A stretch of DNA of 64,000 nucleotides from Alkalinema sp. CACIAM 70d (GTDB lineage Bacteria > Cyanobacteriota > Cyanobacteriia > Leptolyngbyales > Leptolyngbyaceae). The notes beneath the pieces are model-generated. The model searched no databases. It was given only the letters and a program-made list of their open reading frames with translations, and was not told where the DNA came from. The stretch spans positions 102,740 to 166,739 of the forward strand of contig MUGG01000133.1 in NCBI GenBank assembly GCA_002148405.1, in the 5' to 3' direction. Position numbers and translations under genes: made by a program. Every line of letters begins with the position of its first letter. The stretch's first letter is position 1. Shown here one piece after another: positions 15,448 through 23,329 of the stretch.

Positions 15448-16898
15448 AACCGACAAATTCCCGGCGGGCAAAGCTGCGGCAAGGGAAGAATGAATCGATC
15501 GCCCGTTTGCCAGTCCAGCCGTACAACTCGGTGTTGGTTGGTATCCGCTACAAACAGCCAGTTCTGGGCGATCGTTAATCCTGAAGGTTCTGCAAAATCC
15601 GTAAACATCGTTTCGCATTGTCCCGTCGCAGGGTTGACCCGTTTAATTTTGTGGTTGTAGGTATCCGCTACCCAGAGATCAGGTTGATTACCCGATGGAT
15701 CAAATGCCAGCCCTAAACAATGTTGCAGCCGTACCCCTTCACCTTGGCCATCCCGATCGCCAAAATCATAGAGATTCCCCGATCCACAAACGCTCGTCAC
15801 GATCGCATTCCCACCTAGCGCAATAGCCCGGATTGTACTGCTTTCACCATCTGCTACAAAGAGCGATCGGCCATCCGTAGCCAACCCACTCGGCTGAGCA
15901 AAGGCTGCCCTCTCTGCAATGCCGTCAAAACAACCTTCCGCCCCAGTTCCCGCCCAGGTTTGTAACTGTCCTGTTGCAACATTTAATCGCCAAATTTGAT
16001 GGGATCCGGCCATGGCAATCCAGAGGGCGCGATCGTGCCAGAGCACATCCCAGGGGGAATTTAAGGCGACGTGCTGTGCCAGTCCGCCGTGGGGATGGAG
16101 CCAGGAACTTTGAACCCCTGTTCCCGCGATCGTGCTGACCTGCGTAGTTTTCAAATCAATTTTGCGAATGGCATGATTGCCCGTATCGGCCACGTATAAG
16201 ACTTGCTTCTCTGGATCCAGCGCTAACCCTTGCGGATGGGAGAACTGAGCCGCAATGCCGTCACCATCCTGAAATCCCGCCTGTCCCTGCCCGATCGTTT
16301 GGCTCATCTGTTCCAAAAAATCAGTCACGACAATACGATGGTGACCAGAATCGGCAATGAAGAGGCGATCGGAGGCGTGATCGGCCAGCACTTTACCGGG
16401 AAATCGTAGAGATTCTAGGTGCGGGTCGGGGGGTGGCGGGAGCGCGATGGCGGGGGTAGCCTCGGAGCCTACGAGTGCCTGTAAAGCGGATTCAATTCGA
16501 GCCAACTGTCCTTCCCCGATCGCCGTCAATACGACATAGCCCTGGGCATCAATCAGCACAAAGGTTGGATAGGCCCGCACCGCATAGGCATCCCAAATCC
16601 GTCGATCGTGATCCACAACCACGGGATGGCGGATGCCGTAACGCGCGATCGCGCCTTGAATTCCTGCGATCGTATTTTCTGCATCAAATTTCGCCGTATG
16701 TACACCGATCAGCGTTAGGCGCGAGTGATACTTTTCCGCCAGATGGTGCAGCTCTGGCAAAATGTGCAGGCAGTTGATACAGCCGTAGGTCCAGAAATCC
16801 AACAAAATAGGCTGCCCCCGCAATGACGAGATCGAGAGAGCAGCACTATTCAACCAAGTTAAATTTTGAGGAAACTGGGGTGCACGCACACGAACCAT
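15444..16898 (-). CDS. Thioredoxin-like domain fused to NHL beta-propeller
   Basis: An NHLRC2-like architecture. Residues about 1-150 form a thioredoxin/TlpA-like domain with the redox pair C40-x-x-C43 (WTYGCINCLH), and residues about 165-484 form an NHL-repeat six-bladed propeller (repeats such as HPQGLALDPEKQVLYVADTGNHAIRKID and PSGLATDGRSLFVADGESS). There is no signal peptide or membrane segment, so the protein is probably cytoplasmic. Enzyme activity and partners are unknown; NHL propellers usually bind protein or RNA. At 484 residues it lacks the extra C-terminal strand-rich domain of animal NHLRC2. Its stop codon overlaps that of the Uma2 gene in CTAG. Confidence 0.88.
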   Translation of the reverse strand: MVRVRAPQFPQNLTWLNSAALSISSLRGQPILLDFWTYGCINCLHILPELHHLAEKYHSRLTLIGVHTAKFDAENTIAGIQGAIARYGIRHPVVVDHDRRIWDAYAVRAYPTFVLIDAQGYVVLTAIGEGQLARIESALQALVGSEATPAIALPPPPDPHLESLRFPGKVLADHASDRLFIADSGHHRIVVTDFLEQMSQTIGQGQAGFQDGDGIAAQFSHPQGLALDPEKQVLYVADTGNHAIRKIDLKTTQVSTIAGTGVQSSWLHPHGGLAQHVALNSPWDVLWHDRALWIAMAGSHQIWRLNVATGQLQTWAGTGAEGCFDGIAERAAFAQPSGLATDGRSLFVADGESSTIRAIALGGNAIVTSVCGSGNLYDFGDRDGQGEGVRLQHCLGLAFDPSGNQPDLWVADTYNHKIKRVNPATGQCETMFTDFAEPSGLTIAQNWLFVADTNQHRVVRLDWQTGDRFILPLPQLCPPGICRF

Positions 16899-16970
16899 GG
16901 GTCTAGCTCAGGGTTAACCGCAAAGGACTAATTCCCAGCGTTGCACAATTGCACCTGTTGACGATCGCTA

Positions 16971-19900
16971 TTATTTCTCAGCTTCAGACACCGCTTTGTT
17001 AGGTAGAGCGGAACTGGTCGCAGGCTTAACTGGAACTGAGATCGGAGCCACATCAGCCGCTTTAACTGGGGCAACCACTTTAGCTGGAGTAGCCGGTTTC
17101 GCTGGTTGTCCGATTGTGGGTGCACGATCGATTTTTACTGTAGGAGCAGACTGAGCAGATGAACTTGACTCCGGTGCGCCCAAATTGGGCAGTTTAATTT
17201 GCTCCTTCAGCTGATTAAAGAAACTGCCAAAGGTCTGACCTAGCTGGGAAGGAGCACCGTCTACCTCAGCAGGCTTAGTTGACGTTTTGACCTCTGGAGA
17301 TTTTGGAGTTGGTGCCGATTTCTCTGGGGCGATCGTTTTCTCTGGGGCGGTCGTGGCCTTAGGAACCGCAGGGACTCCAGAAGACACAACCTTGGGGGTA
17401 CCTTCTGTTGCTTTAGGTGCGATAGCAGGTACGGCTTTGGGAGTTACTACCGTTTTAGGCGAGACGATCGAGGGACTTGGCTTAGCTACTGGCGTCGCCC
17501 CCAATGGCTGAGACGCTGGTGACTTAGACGCCGATGGTTTGGACACTGGTGGTTTAGACGCTCCAGGCGCACTCAACTTAGACGCTGGAGAAGGCGATGC
17601 AGATAACCCTGGCTGCCCCACAGGTTTGCTCGTTGTCACCACTGTTTTTGGAGCCACCACTGTTTTTGTCACGGTGGACTTCACAGGGGTTATAGATTGC
17701 GAACCTGACTTCGGCTGCGTCGCCTGAGGTGCAGGCTTAGGCGATGCGGTTGGAACAACCACAGATTTAGCCACAGGCGTGATCTTCACCTCAGGCTGTT
17801 TTACAGTCACTGCTTTGGGAGGATTGGTTAAGGCTTCTGGGCGAGCGATCGGACGAGCAGCAGGAGCCGTTTTTGTCACCGTTGGGGCGGAAGGAGGAAC
17901 AGATTGTTTGACCTCTTGCTTCACCTCAGCGCTTTTCACCACTGGCTTAGCAGCTTCTGGCTTAGAAACTTCTGGCTTAGAAACTTCTGGCTTAGAAACT
18001 TCTGGCTTAGTAGCTTCTGGCTTAGAAACTTCTGGCTTAGAAACTTCTGGCTTAGAAACTTCTGGCTTAGCAGCTTCCGGTTTAACCGTATCAGCAGATT
18101 TCTTAAACCGTTCCAGGAAGCTATTCAACGGATTGGCCTCTGGAGTTGCGATCGCGCTAGGTTTAATTGCGCCAGGTGTAACCGAAGTCGGTTTAGCCGA
18201 TGCAGACCCCTGGGGCTTGACCACAGGCTGCCGATCGTCCGCTTGTTTCAAGCGCTTGACGAGTTCATCCAAACTTTCCGGTTGGGACACCGGAGCAGGC
18301 GTCGCCACGGGCGCAGGTTTTGGAGCGGCAATATTAACCTTGGGCGCTGCGGGTGTCGGCACTGCAATTGCAGGAACCTTAGGCGCAGCCACTTTCGGGG
18401 CAATTGGTGGAGCAGCGGGGGCCGGAGGCGAGATCGTGACGGTTGGTTTAGGCGCGACTGGTTTCGCTGTGACCGTCGGACTTGCCTTCACGACAGGTTG
18501 CACTGTGGGGCTACCAGCAGGTTTAACCGTTGGTTTCACCGGTGTAGAAACGGTCGGTTTCGCGATCGATTTCACCTCGGGCTTCACGGTTGCCTTCGGT
18601 TCTACAGACTTCGGTGCGGGAGATTGAGGAGCCAACTTCGTCACTGGCTGCGGGGCTAGCTTGCTCGGCTCCGGCTTTTTAGCTTCCGACTTAGCTTCCA
18701 GTTTGGCATCGGGGGACGGTGCTGACGATTTTACCGTTGGTGTAGTGACGGGTTTAGTCGTCGCAGGTTTAGCCGTTGCGGGGGGTTGGGCGATCGGTGG
18801 AACCGCTGATTTCTTATCAGACTTCACCGCTGACTGGCTGTCCGGTTTACTCTCCGGCTTTTGGAACCGTTCTAAAAATCCCTTGAGAGGATTTTCAATT
18901 TTCTCCGGTGCGGTCGGAGTGGGGGCAGCTTTTGCCGCTGGTTTGCTCGTCGTTACAGACTGAGGCGCGATCGCCGGGGCAATCGGTTTAGCCGCTGGAA
19001 CTACGGGTTTCACCGTTGGGACGATCGCTGGAGCCACGGGAGCTTTCGGGGCGACCTTGACCGCAGAGGCCGCAGGTGCTTTTGCCTCAGATTTTTTCTC
19101 TGCTGGAGCGGCCTTCACCGCTGGGCTGGTTTTAGCTGGACTCGTTGCAGTCGCTGGAGTCGTCTTTGGAGCAGCTTTGGGCGCGATCGTTGACGCAGGG
19201 GTTTCAGCCGCTTTTGGAGCCGTTGTCGGCGCAGTCGTTGCTGGCTGACGGAACTGCTTGAAGAAGGCACCTAACGCATTCTGAGGGGATTGAGTTTCAG
19301 CTTTGGGTGCAGGCTTAGCGCTTTCAGGCTTAGCACTTTCAGGCTTAGCAACTTCAGGCTTCAGCGTTGTCACTCTTGCCGAAGGTGTCGGCGTCGGTGC
19401 TTTCGCCGCTGCGGGACTCGGCGCAACGGGTTTTACGATCGGAGATTTCGGCGCTTGCGGTTGTTTAGCCGCCGGTTGCTTCACCTCTGGTTGCTTGGCT
19501 TCCGGCTGCTTCACCGAGGACTTCACCGCTGGGGTCTCAGTGGGCAACGGTTTCACAACCTCGGGCTGCGTTTTAGCCTCGGGCTGGGCTGGAGAAGCTT
19601 TGCGGAAACGATCGAAGAAATTGCTGAAAGGCGACTCTTCCGCTGTGGCCTCAGGTTTCGCCCCTTCCGGTTTCACTGAGGAAGAAACAGAGGACGGTTT
19701 TTCAGGCACCTTCGTCTCTGGGGGTACCTTCGTCTCTGGCAATTTCGCCGCAGGTTTGACCGTTGGCGGAACAATGACCTTTGGTGCAAGCTTCACGGGT
19801 TCCGGAGTCTTCGCCTTCAGATCCGTGGGAATGGGCGTTTTCTCGATCGTCGGTTTAGCCTTCTCAGCTTCCGGCTTGGGTTGGGCGATCGCAGGTTTCA

Positions 19901-22712
19901 GTTCCTCCCGAACCTTGGGAGCCGGACTCACGAGCGGCGCAGGGGATGCCGCTGGAGAGGTTGATGCCGGAGCCGCAGGTTTACGGAAACGATTCCAGAA
20001 ACCACCTCCACCTGCCTTTTCCGTCGGTTTCTCGATCGGTTTTTCAGGTGCTGCCTTCAGTTTTTCAATTGTGGAAGTCTCCGCTTTGGAAGTCGCCGCC
20101 TTACTCGATGCTTCTTTCAGTGCAGCTGGTTTCGGTGCCACAGAGGGGGCAACGGTAGGCACCTTCGGCGCAACCGTCACCGGAGAGGCCTCCGGTTTAG
20201 GCGTAGTTATGGGCACAGGAATAGGCACCGGAGCGACCTTCGGCGCAGTGACCTTCGGCGCAATTAACGGAGCAGTAGATTTCACAGGGGCCGCAGGCGC
20301 GATCGCGGGTTTAGGCGCAACCTCTTTGGCTTCGGGTTTAGCTACCGACTTCGCTTCGGGCTTAGCTTCAGGCTTCACTTCCGTTGCTTTCTGTTCAGCC
20401 GGAGGACGGGCCGCAGGACTAGCTTGGGGCGCTGCTGAAGGTTGGACTGCTGCTGGGGGGGCTGGCTTGCGGAAACGATCGAAGAACCCACTCTTTTTCT
20501 CAGGGACTACTTTCTCAGTTTCTTTTTTCTCAACCGACGGAGTCACCGTTGGAGCACTCGCCTTGGGCGCTGGCACGATCGGTGTAACCGCCGGCTTCGG
20601 CGCGGGTGCAGGTTGACTCGGAGTAGGGGCCGCAGCTTTCCCTGGAATGGGAACCGGAATGGGAATCGGAATCGGCACCACATTCGGCTTGGCAGCCGGC
20701 GCAGGTGCGATCGGGGATTGAACCGGACTCGGAGGCGTTTGCAGCTTCACCGTTTCCGGTTCTGGCGTTTTCTCCACCGCAGGACTTGCAGAAGGTGTCA
20801 CCGTAGGAGCTACAGAAGGCTGAACCTGGGATTGGACTTCTGGCTTGGCTTCTGCTTGAACCTCAGGTTTAACGTCCTTCGCTTTTGTCGATTCGGGCGC
20901 GGATTTGCGGAAGCGATCGAAAAATCCCCCCTTCTTCTGGGGCGGTGCTGTCTTAGCAACCGCTTCCGGCACAGAAGTTTCCGGTGCTTTCAGCTTTACT
21001 GGAACCGGGGTCGGCGTTTCCGCTGCTTTGGACGGCTCAACCTTAGGCGTCTCCGCTTTCGGCGTTTCCACCTTGGGTGTTTCTACTTTAGGCGTCTCCA
21101 GTGAAGACGGAGCTGACTGCGGCGCTGCTTTAGCAGGCTCAACGGGTTTCGCAGATTCGATCGGTTGAGGCGCGATCGAGGGTTTGACTTCTGTTCTACG
21201 CCCCGGAGACAGCTTAAAGAAACCTTTCTTAGCGGGGGCTTTTTCGGTGGGCACCACTGGCACCGCAGGGGCAGGCTCTTCTACCTTCAACGGAGTAGGA
21301 ACGGGCGCGGGAGGAACCACGGATGGGGGTTTCTCCGGTGCAGACAGCCCTGGTTCTACAGATTTTGCGGTTGGGCTGGGAGAAGTGCTAGGGACAGCGC
21401 TAGGAGCTTTAGCTTTTTCCGCAGCCAGCTTACCTTTTTTGACTTTTTGTTTTTCAGGCTTCGTCTCGGGTTTCGCTGATTCTGCTTTAGAATCCGACGA
21501 TGATCCAATGGGAATCGGAATGGGGATTGGAATAGGCACTGCCCCAGGAGACGCTTTGAGATCACCGGGTTTAATATCAGCCGCTTTGAGATCTGCCGAT
21601 CCTTTAGATTCGATCGTAGGGACAATGGTCGCTGGCATCGGCTCAGGCGTTTTTCCCTTCGCAGATCCGGCAGGCTGTTGACTGGGCGCGGACGAAGCCT
21701 CCGGCGAAACCGTTGGGGTAACCGTTGGTGAAATTACGGGACTGGGGGCAGGCTCTGGGGGTTGATAGTTGGGATCCACAATCCCCCGCGCTTCAGCGAT
21801 CGTCAGTTCTCCTCGGGTCAGTTTAGATAAGGTGTCATTGCCACCCGGTTCAAAGGTAAAGACCCGCGCTGTATTATTGGCGAAATTCTCGATCGCCCGA
21901 CCTTTATCGTTAATAAATTCCAACTGAACCCAGTTTTGACCCGGTTTAAACCCCTTCAGATAAATCGGTTGCCAGCGATCGAGGTTAAAGCTTTGACCAT
22001 TGACCGTTGCCTTAATCTTCCAATCCTCCACCTCATCCTTTTTATTACCTTGTGCAACTAAATGAAGGGGTGCATTGGTTAAGTAAAAATCCAAGAGGAT
22101 TGGCTCGGCTCCATAGGTTCCCTGGGGCCGACTATAGGTTAGCAATGGCTTATCAGGATCCGGCGTATTTTCCCCCGTCTTCGTTAAAACATGAAACGTA
22201 ACTTGGGCATAGGCCCCATCGTTTTTAAAACTCTCATGCCAAGGGCGGGAAGCAAACACCCGCAGCGTGTGGGTTCCCGGCGTCAAATCCTTCAACTGAA
22301 CCGGCTGGCTAACGTCATACACCGCCTGATAGGGCTGATTATCTAAAAAGAGATGAAGGTGTGGCCCCAATCCAAGCTTTGCATCTTTATAAATAGGCAG
22401 ATCCTTCACGCGCAATTGCACCTCAACCGCCGTGTCTTGCAACACTGCATCAGCCTTCGGACTGACAACCGTAACTTGAGGCTGATACTTTTCCAGTACT
22501 TGACGCAGTTCCTGAATAACCAACGGTGGCGACGCTTCTGATAGTTGTCCCGAGGTCTTCACCGAAGCAGCTAAAGCGGGGGAACCACTCCACAGACCCA
22601 TCAGCAACATCACCAAGCCCAGGGCAACGGGCTTCTTTAAGGTTGTCCACCAGCGACGCCGTCCCACCACGCGATCGTTCTCCTTATAAAAAACGAATTT
22701 TGTCAAAGGCAA
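16971..22712 (-). CDS. Giant exported Pro/Ala/Lys-rich protein with repeated FFxRFRK segments
   Basis: A 1913-residue protein of unknown function. Residues about 27-49 are a signal peptide or anchor (ending SPALAAS). Residues about 60-315 are folded, with beta-rich, Ig-like segments (GPHLHLFLDNQPYQAVYD, LTPGTHTLRVFASRPWHESF, LDRWQPIYLKGFKPGQNWV) like a conserved cyanobacterial secreted domain. The rest is low-complexity Pro/Ala/Lys/Glu/Val chain, broken by aromatic/basic segments at 495-506, 593-603, 739-749, 902-911, 1030-1038, 1147-1157, 1274-1286, 1527-1538 and 1824-1845, and a weaker helix at 1478-1494. The core is G-F-F-D-R-F-R-K. P-I-P-I-P runs recur at about 392-402, 680-690 and 829-835, and (KPEVS)n repeats at 1545-1590. 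It is divergent from psaA. The length and reading frame are unbroken despite the repeats. Start ATG 22712. Confidence 0.85.
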   Translation of the reverse strand: MPLTKFVFYKENDRVVGRRRWWTTLKKPVALGLVMLLMGLWSGSPALAASVKTSGQLSEASPPLVIQELRQVLEKYQPQVTVVSPKADAVLQDTAVEVQLRVKDLPIYKDAKLGLGPHLHLFLDNQPYQAVYDVSQPVQLKDLTPGTHTLRVFASRPWHESFKNDGAYAQVTFHVLTKTGENTPDPDKPLLTYSRPQGTYGAEPILLDFYLTNAPLHLVAQGNKKDEVEDWKIKATVNGQSFNLDRWQPIYLKGFKPGQNWVQLEFINDKGRAIENFANNTARVFTFEPGGNDTLSKLTRGELTIAEARGIVDPNYQPPEPAPSPVISPTVTPTVSPEASSAPSQQPAGSAKGKTPEPMPATIVPTIESKGSADLKAADIKPGDLKASPGAVPIPIPIPIPIGSSSDSKAESAKPETKPEKQKVKKGKLAAEKAKAPSAVPSTSPSPTAKSVEPGLSAPEKPPSVVPPAPVPTPLKVEEPAPAVPVVPTEKAPAKKGFFKLSPGRRTEVKPSIAPQPIESAKPVEPAKAAPQSAPSSLETPKVETPKVETPKAETPKVEPSKAAETPTPVPVKLKAPETSVPEAVAKTAPPQKKGGFFDRFRKSAPESTKAKDVKPEVQAEAKPEVQSQVQPSVAPTVTPSASPAVEKTPEPETVKLQTPPSPVQSPIAPAPAAKPNVVPIPIPIPVPIPGKAAAPTPSQPAPAPKPAVTPIVPAPKASAPTVTPSVEKKETEKVVPEKKSGFFDRFRKPAPPAAVQPSAAPQASPAARPPAEQKATEVKPEAKPEAKSVAKPEAKEVAPKPAIAPAAPVKSTAPLIAPKVTAPKVAPVPIPVPITTPKPEASPVTVAPKVPTVAPSVAPKPAALKEASSKAATSKAETSTIEKLKAAPEKPIEKPTEKAGGGGFWNRFRKPAAPASTSPAASPAPLVSPAPKVREELKPAIAQPKPEAEKAKPTIEKTPIPTDLKAKTPEPVKLAPKVIVPPTVKPAAKLPETKVPPETKVPEKPSSVSSSVKPEGAKPEATAEESPFSNFFDRFRKASPAQPEAKTQPEVVKPLPTETPAVKSSVKQPEAKQPEVKQPAAKQPQAPKSPIVKPVAPSPAAAKAPTPTPSARVTTLKPEVAKPESAKPESAKPAPKAETQSPQNALGAFFKQFRQPATTAPTTAPKAAETPASTIAPKAAPKTTPATATSPAKTSPAVKAAPAEKKSEAKAPAASAVKVAPKAPVAPAIVPTVKPVVPAAKPIAPAIAPQSVTTSKPAAKAAPTPTAPEKIENPLKGFLERFQKPESKPDSQSAVKSDKKSAVPPIAQPPATAKPATTKPVTTPTVKSSAPSPDAKLEAKSEAKKPEPSKLAPQPVTKLAPQSPAPKSVEPKATVKPEVKSIAKPTVSTPVKPTVKPAGSPTVQPVVKASPTVTAKPVAPKPTVTISPPAPAAPPIAPKVAAPKVPAIAVPTPAAPKVNIAAPKPAPVATPAPVSQPESLDELVKRLKQADDRQPVVKPQGSASAKPTSVTPGAIKPSAIATPEANPLNSFLERFKKSADTVKPEAAKPEVSKPEVSKPEVSKPEATKPEVSKPEVSKPEVSKPEAAKPVVKSAEVKQEVKQSVPPSAPTVTKTAPAARPIARPEALTNPPKAVTVKQPEVKITPVAKSVVVPTASPKPAPQATQPKSGSQSITPVKSTVTKTVVAPKTVVTTSKPVGQPGLSASPSPASKLSAPGASKPPVSKPSASKSPASQPLGATPVAKPSPSIVSPKTVVTPKAVPAIAPKATEGTPKVVSSGVPAVPKATTAPEKTIAPEKSAPTPKSPEVKTSTKPAEVDGAPSQLGQTFGSFFNQLKEQIKLPNLGAPESSSSAQSAPTVKIDRAPTIGQPAKPATPAKVVAPVKAADVAPISVPVKPATSSALPNKAVSEAEK
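17943..18083 (-). repeat. 15-bp tandem repeats encoding (K-P-E-V/A-S/A)n
   Basis: Nine consecutive 15-base units (plus-strand form GAAACTTCTGGCTTA) lie inside the giant protein gene and encode residues about 1545-1590. Several units are identical at the base level, so the array is recent or kept uniform by recombination, and its copy number is likely to vary between strains. Confidence 0.9.
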
Positions 22713-23329
22713 TACTATCTACCCTCTCAGCTTAAAGCCTATGGGAACTATAGCGGAAAAGCCTGAAATCACTGGCTAATCCTCACGAAAGTCCATGAAT
22801 CCTGGATCCGAGCAAGCTTTCAGCATTGATCTCCCTATTCTCCTTTCTAAGAAGACGCGATCCCAAAATCATTCTTTTAATCATTTTCGTAACATTTGTT
22901 CACTTACACATTGAAGCAACGTAATTGATCGCAATCAATTGTTGACTTTCTCTTTTTCAATCATGAAGTTGTGTAAATGCTATTGCTTCCCCCTTGACTT
23001 TTTGAACTTTAAGAGTGCTCAAAAGTGCTACGTGATTTAGCTTTTAGGGTTTTTGAATTATTGTTAATCCTATCCAGAAACACTTTCCTTCAAGACCTAT
23101 AATGACAGGCGTGAGAACCTAGTTCGAGCAGCGATCCCTTGATAGTTAAGGCTTTTAGCTGAGATAGTTTAAGGGGGCTTCGTACAGACCAAACGGCACA
23201 AACCGCATTCTGGCTGAGTCTTCAGCACCTTGGTCTTATCCAACATGGCTTGCGTTTGTAAAGTTAGTTCGTGCTGAGCACTGCCTATTAGGGATACCTC
23301 GTTCCTTTTCTAGAGAGAGGAGAGTCTCA
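22713..23329. promoter_or_regulatory. Divergent control region between giant protein gene and psaA
   Basis: The 617-base region has several candidate signals: GTAACATT (22889-22896) and CTTACACA (22903-22910), loosely similar to the HLR1 half-sites bound by RpaB at photosystem I promoters, but at wider spacing; a perfect inverted repeat AATTGAT-CGCA-ATCAATT (22923-22940) followed at once by TTGACT (22942-22947); a consensus -10 TATAAT at 23098-23103 without a good -35; and a strong ribosome-binding site AGAGAGGAGAG before psaA. If TATAAT is used, the psaA leader is about 220 nt. Long psaA leaders are known in cyanobacteria; the assignment of these sites is inference. Confidence 0.5.

Noticed and set aside
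17943..18083. Regular short repeats that might suggest a CRISPR array
   Set aside because: The units are contiguous 15-bp coding repeats with no spacers.
17779..21104. Long plus-strand frames (up to 437 codons) inside the giant protein gene
   Set aside because: They are antisense to a low-complexity coding sequence. Their products are Gly/Ala/Ser/Thr- or Arg/Leu-rich reflections of Pro/Ala/Lys codons, and the sense frame has a signal peptide and conserved domain.
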